Shown piece after piece: positions 8,797 through 17,100 of a DNA stretch of 64,000 nucleotides. Made by a program: the position numbers and the translations under genes. The number at the start of each line of letters is the position of its first letter. Position 1 is the stretch's first letter. Source of the DNA: Streptomyces sp. NBC_00178 (GTDB lineage Bacteria > Actinomycetota > Actinomycetes > Streptomycetales > Streptomycetaceae); the NCBI RefSeq assembly GCF_036206005.1, contig NZ_CP108143.1, forward strand, positions 7,097,501 through 7,161,500, in the 5' to 3' direction. The notes beneath the pieces are model-generated. The model saw only the letters and a program-made list of their open reading frames with translations. It had not been told where the DNA came from and did no database searches.

Positions 8797-8828
8797 ACCG
8801 GGCCGGCAGCCCCCGTGGCCGGCCCGGT
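8797..8828 (-). terminator. Hairpin terminator after the N-acetyltransferase gene
   Basis: Perfect 11-bp arms (ACCGGGCCGGC and complement) around a 10-base loop, about 40 bases past the stop codon. Confidence 0.7.
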
Positions 8829-8865
8829 ACGGGCTGCCGCCGTGCACTTCCGGCGGCCGGAGGTC

Positions 8866-9723
8866 CTATGCCTCGCCGTCCAGCCGTGACAAGATCGGCT
8901 CGGGCGCGCGGTCCAGGGTGATGCCGAAGTGGTCGCGATACGCCGCGACGACGGAGTCCTCCGGCAGGTCCACCTGCTTGTGGCCCTCCGCGTCCGTGAC
9001 CAGCAGCTTCCGCCCGCTCAGGGTAACGCGGCCGGACTCGGTCGGAAGTGAGCAGACCAGCGACCGGGTGAAGTGCGCCTCGGGTGAGGTCGTGTGCCAC
9101 CAGCACGCGGACGTGAAGTCCGAGAGCGTGCGAGGGCGGGATTCGACGCGGTACTGCAGGGCGCCGTCCCGGTACACGTCCAGGTCGCCGTCGGGTGCGT
9201 CCTCGATGCGGAAGATGCCGCCGGGCCCTCGCTGCTCACCCCGGTCGTCCAGGCGCAGCGGGAACTCGATCTGGCGTCCGAAGCCCACGTCCACGAGCCA
9301 GGGCTCCGGGGTGTCCACGCGCAGAGCGAGGTGATCGAAGGGCGGACCGAAGGCCTCGCCCATGAAGACGCGCGCGGAGAGCAGGCTGACGCGGTATCCC
9401 AGGCTGGACAGCAGAGCCGCGAAGGCGCCGTTCGACTCGTAGCAGATTCCGCCACGTCGCCCGGCCGAGATCTTGTCCACCAGGGACTGCGGGTCGAGGG
9501 TGATCTGCTCGCCGAGGTGGATGCCCAGGTTCTCGAACGGCACCGTGCGCACATGACGGAACTGCAGTTCGCGCAGGTGTCCGGCGTCCGGCTGCGCGGG
9601 GCGCGCGGCGCCGATGCGCTCGAGGTAGGCGGCGACGCGGTGCTGGTCGATGTGCAGTTCGGCCGGGGAGCCGGCACCGGCCGTCTCCGGCGCAGGCCGG
9701 TCGTCGACCTGTGGATCGCTCAC
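8866..9723 (-). CDS. Arylamine N-acetyltransferase / amide synthase
   Basis: 285-residue cytoplasmic acyltransferase of the NAT family, which moves an acyl group from a thioester to an arylamine via a cysteine. The Cys-His-Asp triad is visible: Cys about 94 in GGICYESN, His about 131 in FDHLAL and Asp about 145 in VDVGFG. The spacings (37 and 14) match the family. The N-terminal segment VPFENLGIHLG is also typical. The GTG at 9723 is preceded by GGAG at 8 bases, while the open frame further upstream looks non-coding. In Streptomyces such enzymes either detoxify arylamines or act as amide synthases in natural-product clusters; its neighbours favour the second role (inference). Confidence 0.92.
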   Translation of the reverse strand: MSDPQVDDRPAPETAGAGSPAELHIDQHRVAAYLERIGAARPAQPDAGHLRELQFRHVRTVPFENLGIHLGEQITLDPQSLVDKISAGRRGGICYESNGAFAALLSSLGYRVSLLSARVFMGEAFGPPFDHLALRVDTPEPWLVDVGFGRQIEFPLRLDDRGEQRGPGGIFRIEDAPDGDLDVYRDGALQYRVESRPRTLSDFTSACWWHTTSPEAHFTRSLVCSLPTESGRVTLSGRKLLVTDAEGHKQVDLPEDSVVAAYRDHFGITLDRAPEPILSRLDGEA

Positions 9724-10278
9724 GCTTCGTTCTCCTTCAGAGGTGCGGTGTGTGACAACGGGGCGGGGTGGCCGTGCGGGTGAGCCGGGCGGGCCGCCGG
9801 CGCCCGCGAGGAGCCGGAGCTGCCGCCGTGACCTGCCGAAAGCGGTACCCGGCGCCCAGGGTGCGGTGAAGCGGTCCATGTCCCTTTCGGGGGTGCGGCC
9901 TTGGTGGAGCTGCGTCCGGCCCTCCAGAAATGATTGACTAAACAAGCATCCTACTATAATTTGCTGGCTGAGTCCGCTGCTCGTGGCGAGCGGAACTGCC
10001 CCTGTCGGCCAGACCTGACGGGCGCGGCGCCGGGCCGTCGAGATTCAGGCGCGATCGGCCGAGTGGCTTTCCACGTTGCCGCAGCTGTCCCATGCCGAAG
10101 GGTCGGCGCAGCGAAGCGGGTGCCACCGCGCCGACCGTGGTGCTCCGGGGGCCTCTCGCGACTCCGCGTCGTGCTCACGCGCGGCGGCCCGTGCTGCCAG
10201 CTGCCGAAGGGCGACCAACAGGTGTGGAACGCGCCTGTCGTCCGTCGGCCCCATTCGCTCAGATCCGGAGATTGACCC
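9724..10278. promoter_or_regulatory. Divergent intergenic region between NAT and VOC genes
   Basis: 555 bases without a supported gene. An AT-rich island at about 9928-9965 carries the rightward promoter described separately. The rest is GC-rich without recognisable elements. Confidence 0.45.
9934..9962 (+). promoter_or_regulatory. Consensus-like promoter reading toward the VOC gene
   Basis: TTGACT, 17-base spacer, TAATTT (an overlapping TATAAT would have a 15-base spacer). This is an unusually good vegetative-type promoter for this GC-rich DNA. The -35 lies within TTGACTAAACAA, a TTG-N6-CAA dyad repeated almost identically upstream of the ESX genes at 58872. The start codon is about 315 bases downstream, so a long leader would be made. 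Confidence 0.5.
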
Positions 10279-11208
10279 ATGGCCCTGCACCGCCTCACCG
10301 ACATCACCCTCGGGGTGCCGAACATCGAGGAAACCGTCGAGTACTACACGGCGTTCGGACTCATCCCCGAGCAGTCGGACAACGAGTCGGAACACTGGTT
10401 CGGCACGGTCGACGGTGGCCCGCGTCAGCTGCGTATCGTCCATGCGCCGATCCGGCGGCTGCTGTCCCTCGGCGTCGGCGCAGACGACCGCGACGACCTC
10501 GGCCGTATCGAGAGCTCGCTCCGGCGCAGCGACACCGCCGTCACCGTCGAGGGCGATCGGCTGCGGACCACGGAGCCGGTCACGGGCCTCTCCGTCGTCG
10601 TGACCGTCGCACCGCACATCGAGCAGCAGCCCACGCCTGCGGGACCGTTCAACACGCCGGGCACCATCGGGCGTCCCAACGCCCGCGCGGCCTCCCTCCT
10701 GAGGTCGGGCCCGGTGCGTCCGCGCAAGCTCGGGCACATCTCTCTCGGGTCGACGGACGTCGCCACCACGCAGCGGTTCTTCACGGAGGACATCGGCTTC
10801 AAGGTGAGCGACGAGGTCAAGGACTTCGGGGCGTTCATGCGTTGCTCCACCGACCACCACAACCTCGCCGTCCAGGCGGCTCCGGTGCCCTTCATGCACC
10901 ACAGTTCGTGGGAGGTCGACGACGTCGACGAGATCGGCCGCGGCGCCGAGTCCCTGCTCGCGGACCACCCGGAGCGTCACACCTGGGGCCTCGGACGGCA
11001 CTGGGTGGGGGCCAACTACTTCTACTACTTCCGTGACCCGGCCGGAAACCTCAGCGAGTACTACTCCGACATGGACCAGATCACCGAGGACGAACTCTGG
11101 AACCCCGGTGTCTTCGACCTCCAGGCCGGCAACTTCTGGGGCCCGCCGCTCCCGCCGTCGATGATCGAGCCGGAGGACCTGGCCGAGCTGATGGCCGGAC
11201 TCCACTGA
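10279..11208 (+). CDS. VOC family extradiol dioxygenase-like protein
   Basis: 309 residues with two vicinal-oxygen-chelate modules: residues about 1-115 (HRLTDITLGVPNIEETVEY opening) and about 145-275. The metal-ligand pattern of type I extradiol catechol dioxygenases is present in the second module: His about 153 in LGHISLG, His about 208 in MHHSSWEV and Glu about 260 in LSEYYSD. Positions are almost the same as in BphC-type enzymes. A Fe(II)-dependent ring-cleaving role on a catechol-like substrate is therefore likely; other VOC chemistry cannot be excluded. GGAG precedes the ATG by 8-9 bases. It is transcribed alone from a long divergent region. Confidence 0.88.
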   Translation: MALHRLTDITLGVPNIEETVEYYTAFGLIPEQSDNESEHWFGTVDGGPRQLRIVHAPIRRLLSLGVGADDRDDLGRIESSLRRSDTAVTVEGDRLRTTEPVTGLSVVVTVAPHIEQQPTPAGPFNTPGTIGRPNARAASLLRSGPVRPRKLGHISLGSTDVATTQRFFTEDIGFKVSDEVKDFGAFMRCSTDHHNLAVQAAPVPFMHHSSWEVDDVDEIGRGAESLLADHPERHTWGLGRHWVGANYFYYFRDPAGNLSEYYSDMDQITEDELWNPGVFDLQAGNFWGPPLPPSMIEPEDLAELMAGLH

Positions 11209-11268
11209 CCGCGGGCTGCCCCGGAGGCGGTCGGTTCGTCCAGCTGGCGCGAGCCGGCTGCCCGAGGC

Positions 11269-11302
11269 CCTGCGGGTGCCGGCCGGGCCGACCGCCCGCA
11301 GG
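11269..11302. terminator. Possible convergent terminator
   Basis: 8-bp perfect outer arms (CCTGCGGG/CCCGCAGG) with partial further pairing inside, between the convergent VOC and membrane-protein genes. Confidence 0.4.
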
Positions 11303-11333
11303 AGTCCTGTGGCCCGGGCGGGGGACCTGGCCG

Positions 11334-12080
11334 TCAGCGGGGACGGCGTCCGGTCAGGCCCTGCCAGGTGTCCTTCGCGTCTTCGAGTGCCGCTCTGGCC
11401 TTCGGCAGTTCAGGGCGGTTCTCGTGGCGCACCCTGGTCTCCTCGCGTGCCGCCCGTGCCGCCTCCACGGGCCCGGTGGCGGTCCTGGCCCGCAGCAGCT
11501 CGGCTTCGAGCCTGCGGATGGCGCCGCCGCGCCTGTCGAGGCGCCGGCCGGCCTTCACGGAAGCGTTCTGCAACCGGGTTCCGAAGCTGCGGACCGTGTC
11601 CTCGGGGTACTCCTTGGCGCCGAAGCGCTCCATGAGTTCGTGCCCGTCCGGCTCGGCCAGGTACACGTACCACGTCTTGCCCGACCGGGCGGGTTCGAGG
11701 CGGACCTTCAGTCCGGCCAGGGGCAATTCGGCGGGGCCGACGAGCACCGCGTGTTCATGCAGGACGATCCGGCCCAACTGCTCCACGCGGCGCCCGCGCT
11801 TCGGTGTGCGCAGCTGTCGCAGCTCGGCCTCGACCCGGACTATGCGTCGTCGGTAGGCCCGCTCGGCCCGCTCCGCCGTGAGCCAGGCCCGTCCCCTCTC
11901 GCGCAGGGCCGCACTTCTCAGGCCCCGTACGTGCCCGCGTGCTCCGGCCAGATCCCTGCGCTCGCTCCGGTACTTCCGCTGAAAGGCGTACGCGGGAGCG
12001 CCCGGGTACCGGAGAGCGCGCCAGGCCGCCCACCCCGCGCCCACGGCCAGAACCGCGACGGCCCACCAGATCCCCGCCAT
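11334..12080 (-). CDS. Hypothetical membrane-anchored coiled-coil protein
   Basis: 248 residues. One hydrophobic helix at residues about 3-22 (IWWAVAVLAVGAGWAAW) is followed by a long Arg/Glu/Ala-rich region with coiled-coil character (about 30-100). A small beta-rich segment follows (about 105-165: VLHEHAVLVGPAELPL, TWYVYLAEPDG), then a second helical region. No catalytic motif is recognised. The ATG at 12080 is preferred because it places the helix at the N-terminus; the ribosome binding site is weak (GGCGGGG). It is probably a peripheral-domain membrane protein facing the cytoplasm. I do not recognise a family, and no neighbour indicates its job. Confidence 0.7.
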   Translation of the reverse strand: MAGIWWAVAVLAVGAGWAAWRALRYPGAPAYAFQRKYRSERRDLAGARGHVRGLRSAALRERGRAWLTAERAERAYRRRIVRVEAELRQLRTPKRGRRVEQLGRIVLHEHAVLVGPAELPLAGLKVRLEPARSGKTWYVYLAEPDGHELMERFGAKEYPEDTVRSFGTRLQNASVKAGRRLDRRGGAIRRLEAELLRARTATGPVEAARAAREETRVRHENRPELPKARAALEDAKDTWQGLTGRRPR

Positions 12081-12609
12081 CCGTACCCCGCCCTTCGTCC
12101 AGCAGGTGCATGCCCCGATGTCGCCAAGATCAGCCCTGCGGCGAAGCCGCGGTGGCCGGACCGGCGGTCCCGGGGCGTGGCGGCCCGGGGGCGGCACCTC
12201 CCTCGGTCACGGCGGCCCGGTGCGCGTGCAGCGCCCGCTCCGGGTGGTCGACGCGACATATGACGAGCGGGGGAGACACGTGTTCACCGCGCCCTGGCCG
12301 CGCATCCGCGGGGCCGGCGGAGAAGCGCGAGACCGGCCCGCACGGCAGCGCGTCGCCGTCAGGTGTCTCGGGCATGCGGATCCGGCTCCGTACGTGTGGC
12401 CCGCGCCTGGTACCGTGCCGAACGCCGACGCGGAACGCGCGTCATGCGCGCGGGCATGCAATAGCCGCCGCGTGCTGATCGACACATGCTCCCGACCGAT
12501 GTCTCCTCCATGGAACCCGGTCGGCGAGGGTGGCGATCTCCAGGACATTGCTTGATTGGCATAATTTCTTCGGTAGGGGAAGCCTGCAGGCGCGCTTCCC
12601 CGTCCGTCC
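12081..12609. other. Divergent intergenic region
   Basis: 529 bases between divergent starts. Open frames here have Arg/Pro/Ala-rich composition and no start signals, so no gene is called. A short AT-rich patch (TTGATTGGCATAATTTC, about 12553-12569) about 50 bases upstream of the lectin gene is the likely promoter position. Confidence 0.4.
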
Positions 12610-13626
12610 ATGGTTTACGAACTCACGGGAGTCGAAGTGCCGCCCCAACCAAAGCCGCAGGACCCGGCGCTGCTTGACGGAGCATCGTCACGGTTTGCGG
12701 ACGCCTTCACCCGGCGCACCACGCAGTTGCGTGGAGGTGGTAACCCCGGTCCGAAACCGTGGACGTGGGCTGCCGGTGCGGCCGCGCTGACGGTCTGCGT
12801 GATCCTGATCGTGTTCGCGGTGGCGAAGATCCCCTCCGGCGACAGCAAGAAGGACGAGGCCGCCGCGGCCGCGTCCGCCTCGCCGGCCGCCGCCGGTTCC
12901 TCCCCCTCTGTCGCCCCGCACGGCTCCACGCCCGCCGCGGGCGGGTTCGGTGGTGTCCAGGCCGCCGGGCCCGGCCCCGTGCCGCCGGGAAGCCCGAAGC
13001 TGGTCGCCGGGACGGCAGGTGGCGCGGGTGCATCGGGCAAGCCCGGTGCGTCGCCCGAGTCCAAGGCCCCCGGCACATCGGGTGGCTCCGGCACGTCGGG
13101 CGGCTCGGGAAGCCACGCTCCGGCCGCTCCCGCAGCCGGTGCGGGGACCAGCTCCCAGTCCGGCAGTGCGTCCGGCGGATCCGGCGGCAGCGGGCAGTCG
13201 TCAGGCTCCTCCCAGTCGAAGGCCGTCACCTACTCCGGCGTTCCCGTCTTCAGTCACGACAGCGGTCGCTGCATCGCTGCCACGGGAGCCAGCAACGGCA
13301 CGGCCCGCGACGGCACCCGGCTGGAGATCTGGGACTGCGGCGGTGGATCCTGGCAGAAGATCGACTTCCGCTCGGACGGCACCGCAAGGATGTTCGGTCT
13401 CTGCATGGACCTCGCAGGTGCGAACCAGGGCAACGGCACTCCCATCCAGCTTGCCACGTGCAACGGCGGCTGGGCCCAGAAGTTCAAGCTCAACAGTGCG
13501 CACGACCTGGTGAACACGGCGGTCGGCAAGTGTGTCGACGTCACCGACGAGAACACCTCCAACGGAACGAAGCTCCAGCTGTGGGACTGCTTCGGCACCG
13601 ACAACCAGAAGTGGAGCAAGCGCTGA
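12610..13626 (+). CDS. Membrane-anchored ricin-type beta-trefoil lectin protein
   Basis: 338 residues. A short cytoplasmic N-terminus (1-50) is followed by one transmembrane helix (about 52-72, AALTVCVILIVFAVA). Then comes a roughly 135-residue Ala/Gly/Pro/Ser linker with Gly-Ser-Gly repeats, and a C-terminal ricin B-type beta-trefoil (about 205-338). The trefoil shows the QxW-type repeats: LEIWDCGGGSWQKIDF, IQLATCNGGWAQKF and LQLWDCFGTDNQKW, with paired cysteines. Topology places the lectin outside, tethered to the membrane, so it likely binds cell-wall or extracellular glycans. The lectin is close in style to the C-terminal domain of the glycoside hydrolase at 59410-61407. It ends at a perfect hairpin. 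Confidence 0.88.
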   Translation: MVYELTGVEVPPQPKPQDPALLDGASSRFADAFTRRTTQLRGGGNPGPKPWTWAAGAAALTVCVILIVFAVAKIPSGDSKKDEAAAAASASPAAAGSSPSVAPHGSTPAAGGFGGVQAAGPGPVPPGSPKLVAGTAGGAGASGKPGASPESKAPGTSGGSGTSGGSGSHAPAAPAAGAGTSSQSGSASGGSGGSGQSSGSSQSKAVTYSGVPVFSHDSGRCIAATGASNGTARDGTRLEIWDCGGGSWQKIDFRSDGTARMFGLCMDLAGANQGNGTPIQLATCNGGWAQKFKLNSAHDLVNTAVGKCVDVTDENTSNGTKLQLWDCFGTDNQKWSKR

Positions 13627-13640
13627 GCGAGGCCGGGTGA

Positions 13641-13667
13641 GGGGGCGCCGGCGACGCCGGCGCCCCC
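13641..13667 (+). terminator. Hairpin terminator after the lectin gene
   Basis: Perfect 12-bp arms (GGGGGCGCCGGC and complement) with a 3-base loop, starting 14 bases after the stop codon. Confidence 0.7.
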
Positions 13668-13771
13668 GTCCCGACTTCCCGGTGAATCCGCCCGGCCGCC
13701 CGAGCGGCCGCGACGGCTCCACGAACGACGGTCTCCCGTACCGCGTAGCCCCCACGGATCGGAACACGTAC

Positions 13772-14110
13772 ATGGATCTCGACGACGACGGCTTCAGCCT
13801 CGGCAAACTGCTCGACAGCACCCGGAAACTGCAGGAGGACCTGGCGCGCGCTCAGGAAGAGCTGCGCCTGCTCAGGGTGGACGGGACCGCCGGCGGCGGC
13901 GCGGTGAGGGCGACGCTCGACGGCAAGGGCGTGCTGGCGAACCTGGTGATCTCACCGGCGGTGGCCGACCCGGGCAATGCCCGGGGACTTGCCGACCTCG
14001 TCGTCTCCGCCGTCCGGGACGCCCAGCAGACGCTGGCCGACCGTCACGAGGCGCGGCTCGTTCCCGCTCTCGACTCCCTCCGCACGGGACTGCGGGACAT
14101 CTCCGGCTGA
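13772..14110 (+). CDS. YbaB/EbfC family nucleoid-associated-like protein
   Basis: 112 residues, small and acidic at the N-terminus. A helical segment (about 10-37, LLDSTRKLQEDLARAQEELR) is followed by short strands (GGGAVRATLDGKGVLANLVIS) and a C-terminal helix (DLVVSAVRDAQQTLADRHE). This helix-strand-helix order and the VRAT-type strand are typical of YbaB/EbfC proteins, which bind DNA as dimers. Such proteins also recur in actinobacterial ESX neighbourhoods. The ATG at 13772 has GGAA upstream. Its gene is convergent with the first giant gene and shares a terminator with it, so it is not positioned as an immunity gene. Confidence 0.8.
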   Translation: MDLDDDGFSLGKLLDSTRKLQEDLARAQEELRLLRVDGTAGGGAVRATLDGKGVLANLVISPAVADPGNARGLADLVVSAVRDAQQTLADRHEARLVPALDSLRTGLRDISG

Positions 14111-14126
14111 CGGGCTTCCGGCAGCA

Positions 14127-14170
14127 AGGGGCCCGGTGGAACGGTCGCCCGACCGTCCCACCGGGCCCCT
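14127..14170. terminator. Bidirectional hairpin between the YbaB-like gene and the first giant gene
   Basis: 21-base arms that pair with a single mismatch (AGGGGCCCGGTGG-A-ACGGTCG against its complement), placed exactly between two convergent stops. It can serve both strands. Confidence 0.8.
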
Positions 14171-14190
14171 CACGTCTTCCCGCGGCGCCG

Positions 14191-17100
14191 TCACATGACG
14201 TGCGTGAGGTCGCTGCCGAGTGTGAGCCCGCAGAACTGGGCCCCTGTGCCGGCTTCCGACGCAGAACCGATCAAGCGGGACCGGGGGTCCAGGTCGATCG
14301 ACTCCACCCGGCCCACCGCGGACTGCGGAGTCCGGGTCAGCCGGCCGGTGCTGTGCTCCATCCAGCGGACCGTTCGAGCGGTGTTGACGGCCCACAGCGG
14401 TTCGTCCGGCAGCACGCCCAGTACGAGCGACCTGGCACCCGGACCGGCGTCCAGCAGCCGCTGCTCCAGCTGTTGTGCCTGCTCCGCCACCGGCCCCTGC
14501 CAGACGCGCTTGGCCCGCGCGATGCGATCCCGCTCACTCTCCGTCCCGACGAGAGGACCGACGGACGCACCGTCGGCCACCCCGGCGGCCTCCTCGGTCG
14601 CGACGGCCGCACCCGGCGCCGAGACCCGGGCCCGTAGTTCCGCGGCCATGGCTCCGGCCTGCTCCGCCAACTGCACGACGACTTCGCGACGTTGCTCGTT
14701 CTTCGTCGTGGCCGCGTAGATCCGGGCACGGTCGGCCAGGGTGTCCAGCAGCTCGACGCGCCGCTCCCCTTCGTGATCGCCCGTACCCCGGTACTCGTTC
14801 AACAGCCTGTCCAGGCCGGCCACTCGGGAGAGGGACCGCAGCTCCGGCCCCGCGCTGCCGGAGCGTTCCAGGAAGACGGCCGGGTCCAGGAGGTCGACCT
14901 GCGCGGGCACGACGGGTCCGGTCTCCTCCGCGAGCACCGGGGCGGGAGGAACGGTGGCCGGCGCCCCCGACGCGTTCTTGAACAGGACCGGCGTGACGGG
15001 CACGCCGACCTGCTCGGCGATGCGCCGCGCGGTGTTGGCCAGCCACCGCAGCCCGTCCTCGGGGGACAGGCTCGGCCGGATCTTGTTGCTCATGTAGCGG
15101 CCGGACTTGTCGGTGAGCTGCCAGCTCCGCGCCACGGGGTCGTACGAGAGCTCGCCGCTGATGCGTGCGGGGCGGACGACGGTGCTCCCGTCGGTACGGA
15201 ATCCGGCGGCGACGGTGGGATGGCCCTGGTTGTCGATCGCGGCCCGCAACTGTTCCCGAGTCAGGTCCGGGTCGGCCCGCCGCATCGCGGACCAGAGCTC
15301 GTCGAGCTCGTCCTCCGCCATGATGCTCAGCACCTGGTCACTGCCGATGCTGATCTCACCCTCCTCGTCGACGGCGTAGTGCCACACACCATCGGTCCGG
15401 TCCAACAGGGCGGGCTTGAACTCCTCCAGGCGGTACCAGAGGGGGTTGAGGCGCACCTGGGCGGAGTCCTGGGCGTCGCGCTCGCGGTCCTTGACCTTCT
15501 TCGGCCCGGCCAGGGGGCCGTAGGCGTGGTCCAGCTCCTGCGTCCCCGTACCCGCCACGAACGCGCCGTGCGCGATGGTCGGCCGCTCCGCGTCCTTGGC
15601 GAGGACGGTGATCCCCAGGGCCGAGCTCAGCACCTCCGCCGCATTGCGTACCCAGCGGGTGACGTCGGCCGCTTCCACGCCCGGCCGGACGGCAGGACCC
15701 ACGTACCGGCTGGACGCGTCGATCGTCCACCGGCCGGTCAGGGGGTCGCGGAACAGTTCACCGCCGACACGGGCGGGACCGACGACCGTCGCCCCCGCCT
15801 CGTCGAAGCCGGCGGCGACCGTCGGCACACCCTGATCGTTGAGGACGCCCCGGAGTTCCTGCATCGTCAGTCCGGGCCGGGTGGTCCGCATCGCGGCGAG
15901 GAGCCGCTGCCGCTCCTCCTCTCCGGCGATGGACCAGACGTCCTCGCTCCCGAGGAAGAACCGTCCGTCCTGGTCGATCGCGTACAGCCACACGCCGCCG
16001 CGGTCCAGGAGCGCGGGCCGGAAGTCCTCCAGCGGGTACCACAGCGGGTTCAGCCGCACCTGGGGGCTCACCGCGTCGTCCTGCTCACTGCGCTTCACCG
16101 TCTTCGGCGCGACGGCGGGCCCGAACATCACGTCCAGTGAGACCTCCGGCCCGGTCCGCTCGTCGTCGAGAGCGAGAGGCCGGGTGCCGGACCCCGACGC
16201 CTCGACGGTCCGCTCCTGCTGCTGGGCGCGTCCCCGCGTCTCCGGGGCGGCCCCCGTTCCGGCCGGTTCCCTCATCCCGGTCCCGGCGGCCTCCGTCTCC
16301 GCGCGCTCCGGTCGTTTGCCCTCGCGGATCTCCCTCCGCCGCGCGTCGGCGGCCGACTCGGCCGGCCCGGACGTCGTCCCGTGGTGAGGAGCGACCACAC
16401 CCGCCTCATGCACGGCCTCGTGAACCCGCTGAGGGGTCTCGTGCACCTCCGGTGCCGCCGCGTGGGACGCGGCCTCACCGAGTGCGGGGTGGACCGTCTC
16501 CGGGCGCGCGTACGTCCCGGACTCCGCCGGCGCCGTCAGGGGGGCGTCCTGCCGCGGGACGGCCGCCAGGTAGGAACCCGCCCGCCGGTACACGGTCACC
16601 TGGCGGCGTGCGACGGGGGGTTCGGACGCGGCACCCGGGTGGAGCCGGTGGGAACCGTCCTCCTGGACGACGGTCAGGTCGACACCCAGGGCGCGCGCGG
16701 TCAGGGAAGCGGCCAGATCGGCTGTGTCCGCGTCCCACCTGCGCGCCGTACGCAGGTTCAGTCCGACGAGCCGGTGCCGCTGCTCGGGAGTGAGTCCGGT
16801 CCGCACGCTCTCGGGCAGCCGGCCTCCGTTCGCGGTGATCTCGCGGGTCAGGACCTCCCTGTCCTGTGGCCGCGTGCCGAGCAGGGGTTCCACTTCGTGC
16901 GGGTGGAAGACGGCCAGCGGATCGAGCGTGGCGTGCACCGGCACGTCCGCGCTCCGCGAGACCGCCGATGCCAGTTGTCCGGCGGTGATGCCGAGCCTGC
17001 CGTCCCCGGCCCGTTCGACCGCGGCGTAGAAGCCGTTGCCGTCCCCGGCCGGCCGGTGCAGGTCGAGGACCCAGCTCCGGCCGCCCGGGTCGACGGCCGT

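Larger units (their letters stand above)
8427..8865. other. Intergenic region: LLM promoter plus NAT terminator
   Basis: 439 bases, no gene supported. The right part holds the hairpin terminator of the N-acetyltransferase gene. The centre holds an AT-rich stretch at about 8713-8775 with repeated elements and a candidate promoter for the luciferase-like gene. A second AT-rich patch (CCTAATCAATCC, about 8438-8452) lies directly upstream of that gene. Confidence 0.5.

Noticed and set aside
9934..9960. TATAAT at 9955 with a 15-base spacer as the main promoter
   Set aside because: The overlapping TAATTT gives the preferred 17-base spacing; listed as an alternative only.
13000..13220. Gly/Ser/Ala-rich DNA in the lectin gene as a tandem repeat array
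   Set aside because: It is an irregular low-complexity linker between membrane helix and lectin, not a true repeat array.
13772..14110. YbaB/EbfC-like gene as immunity gene for the first giant
   Set aside because: It is on the opposite strand, convergent, separated by a bidirectional terminator, and matches a DNA-binding family.
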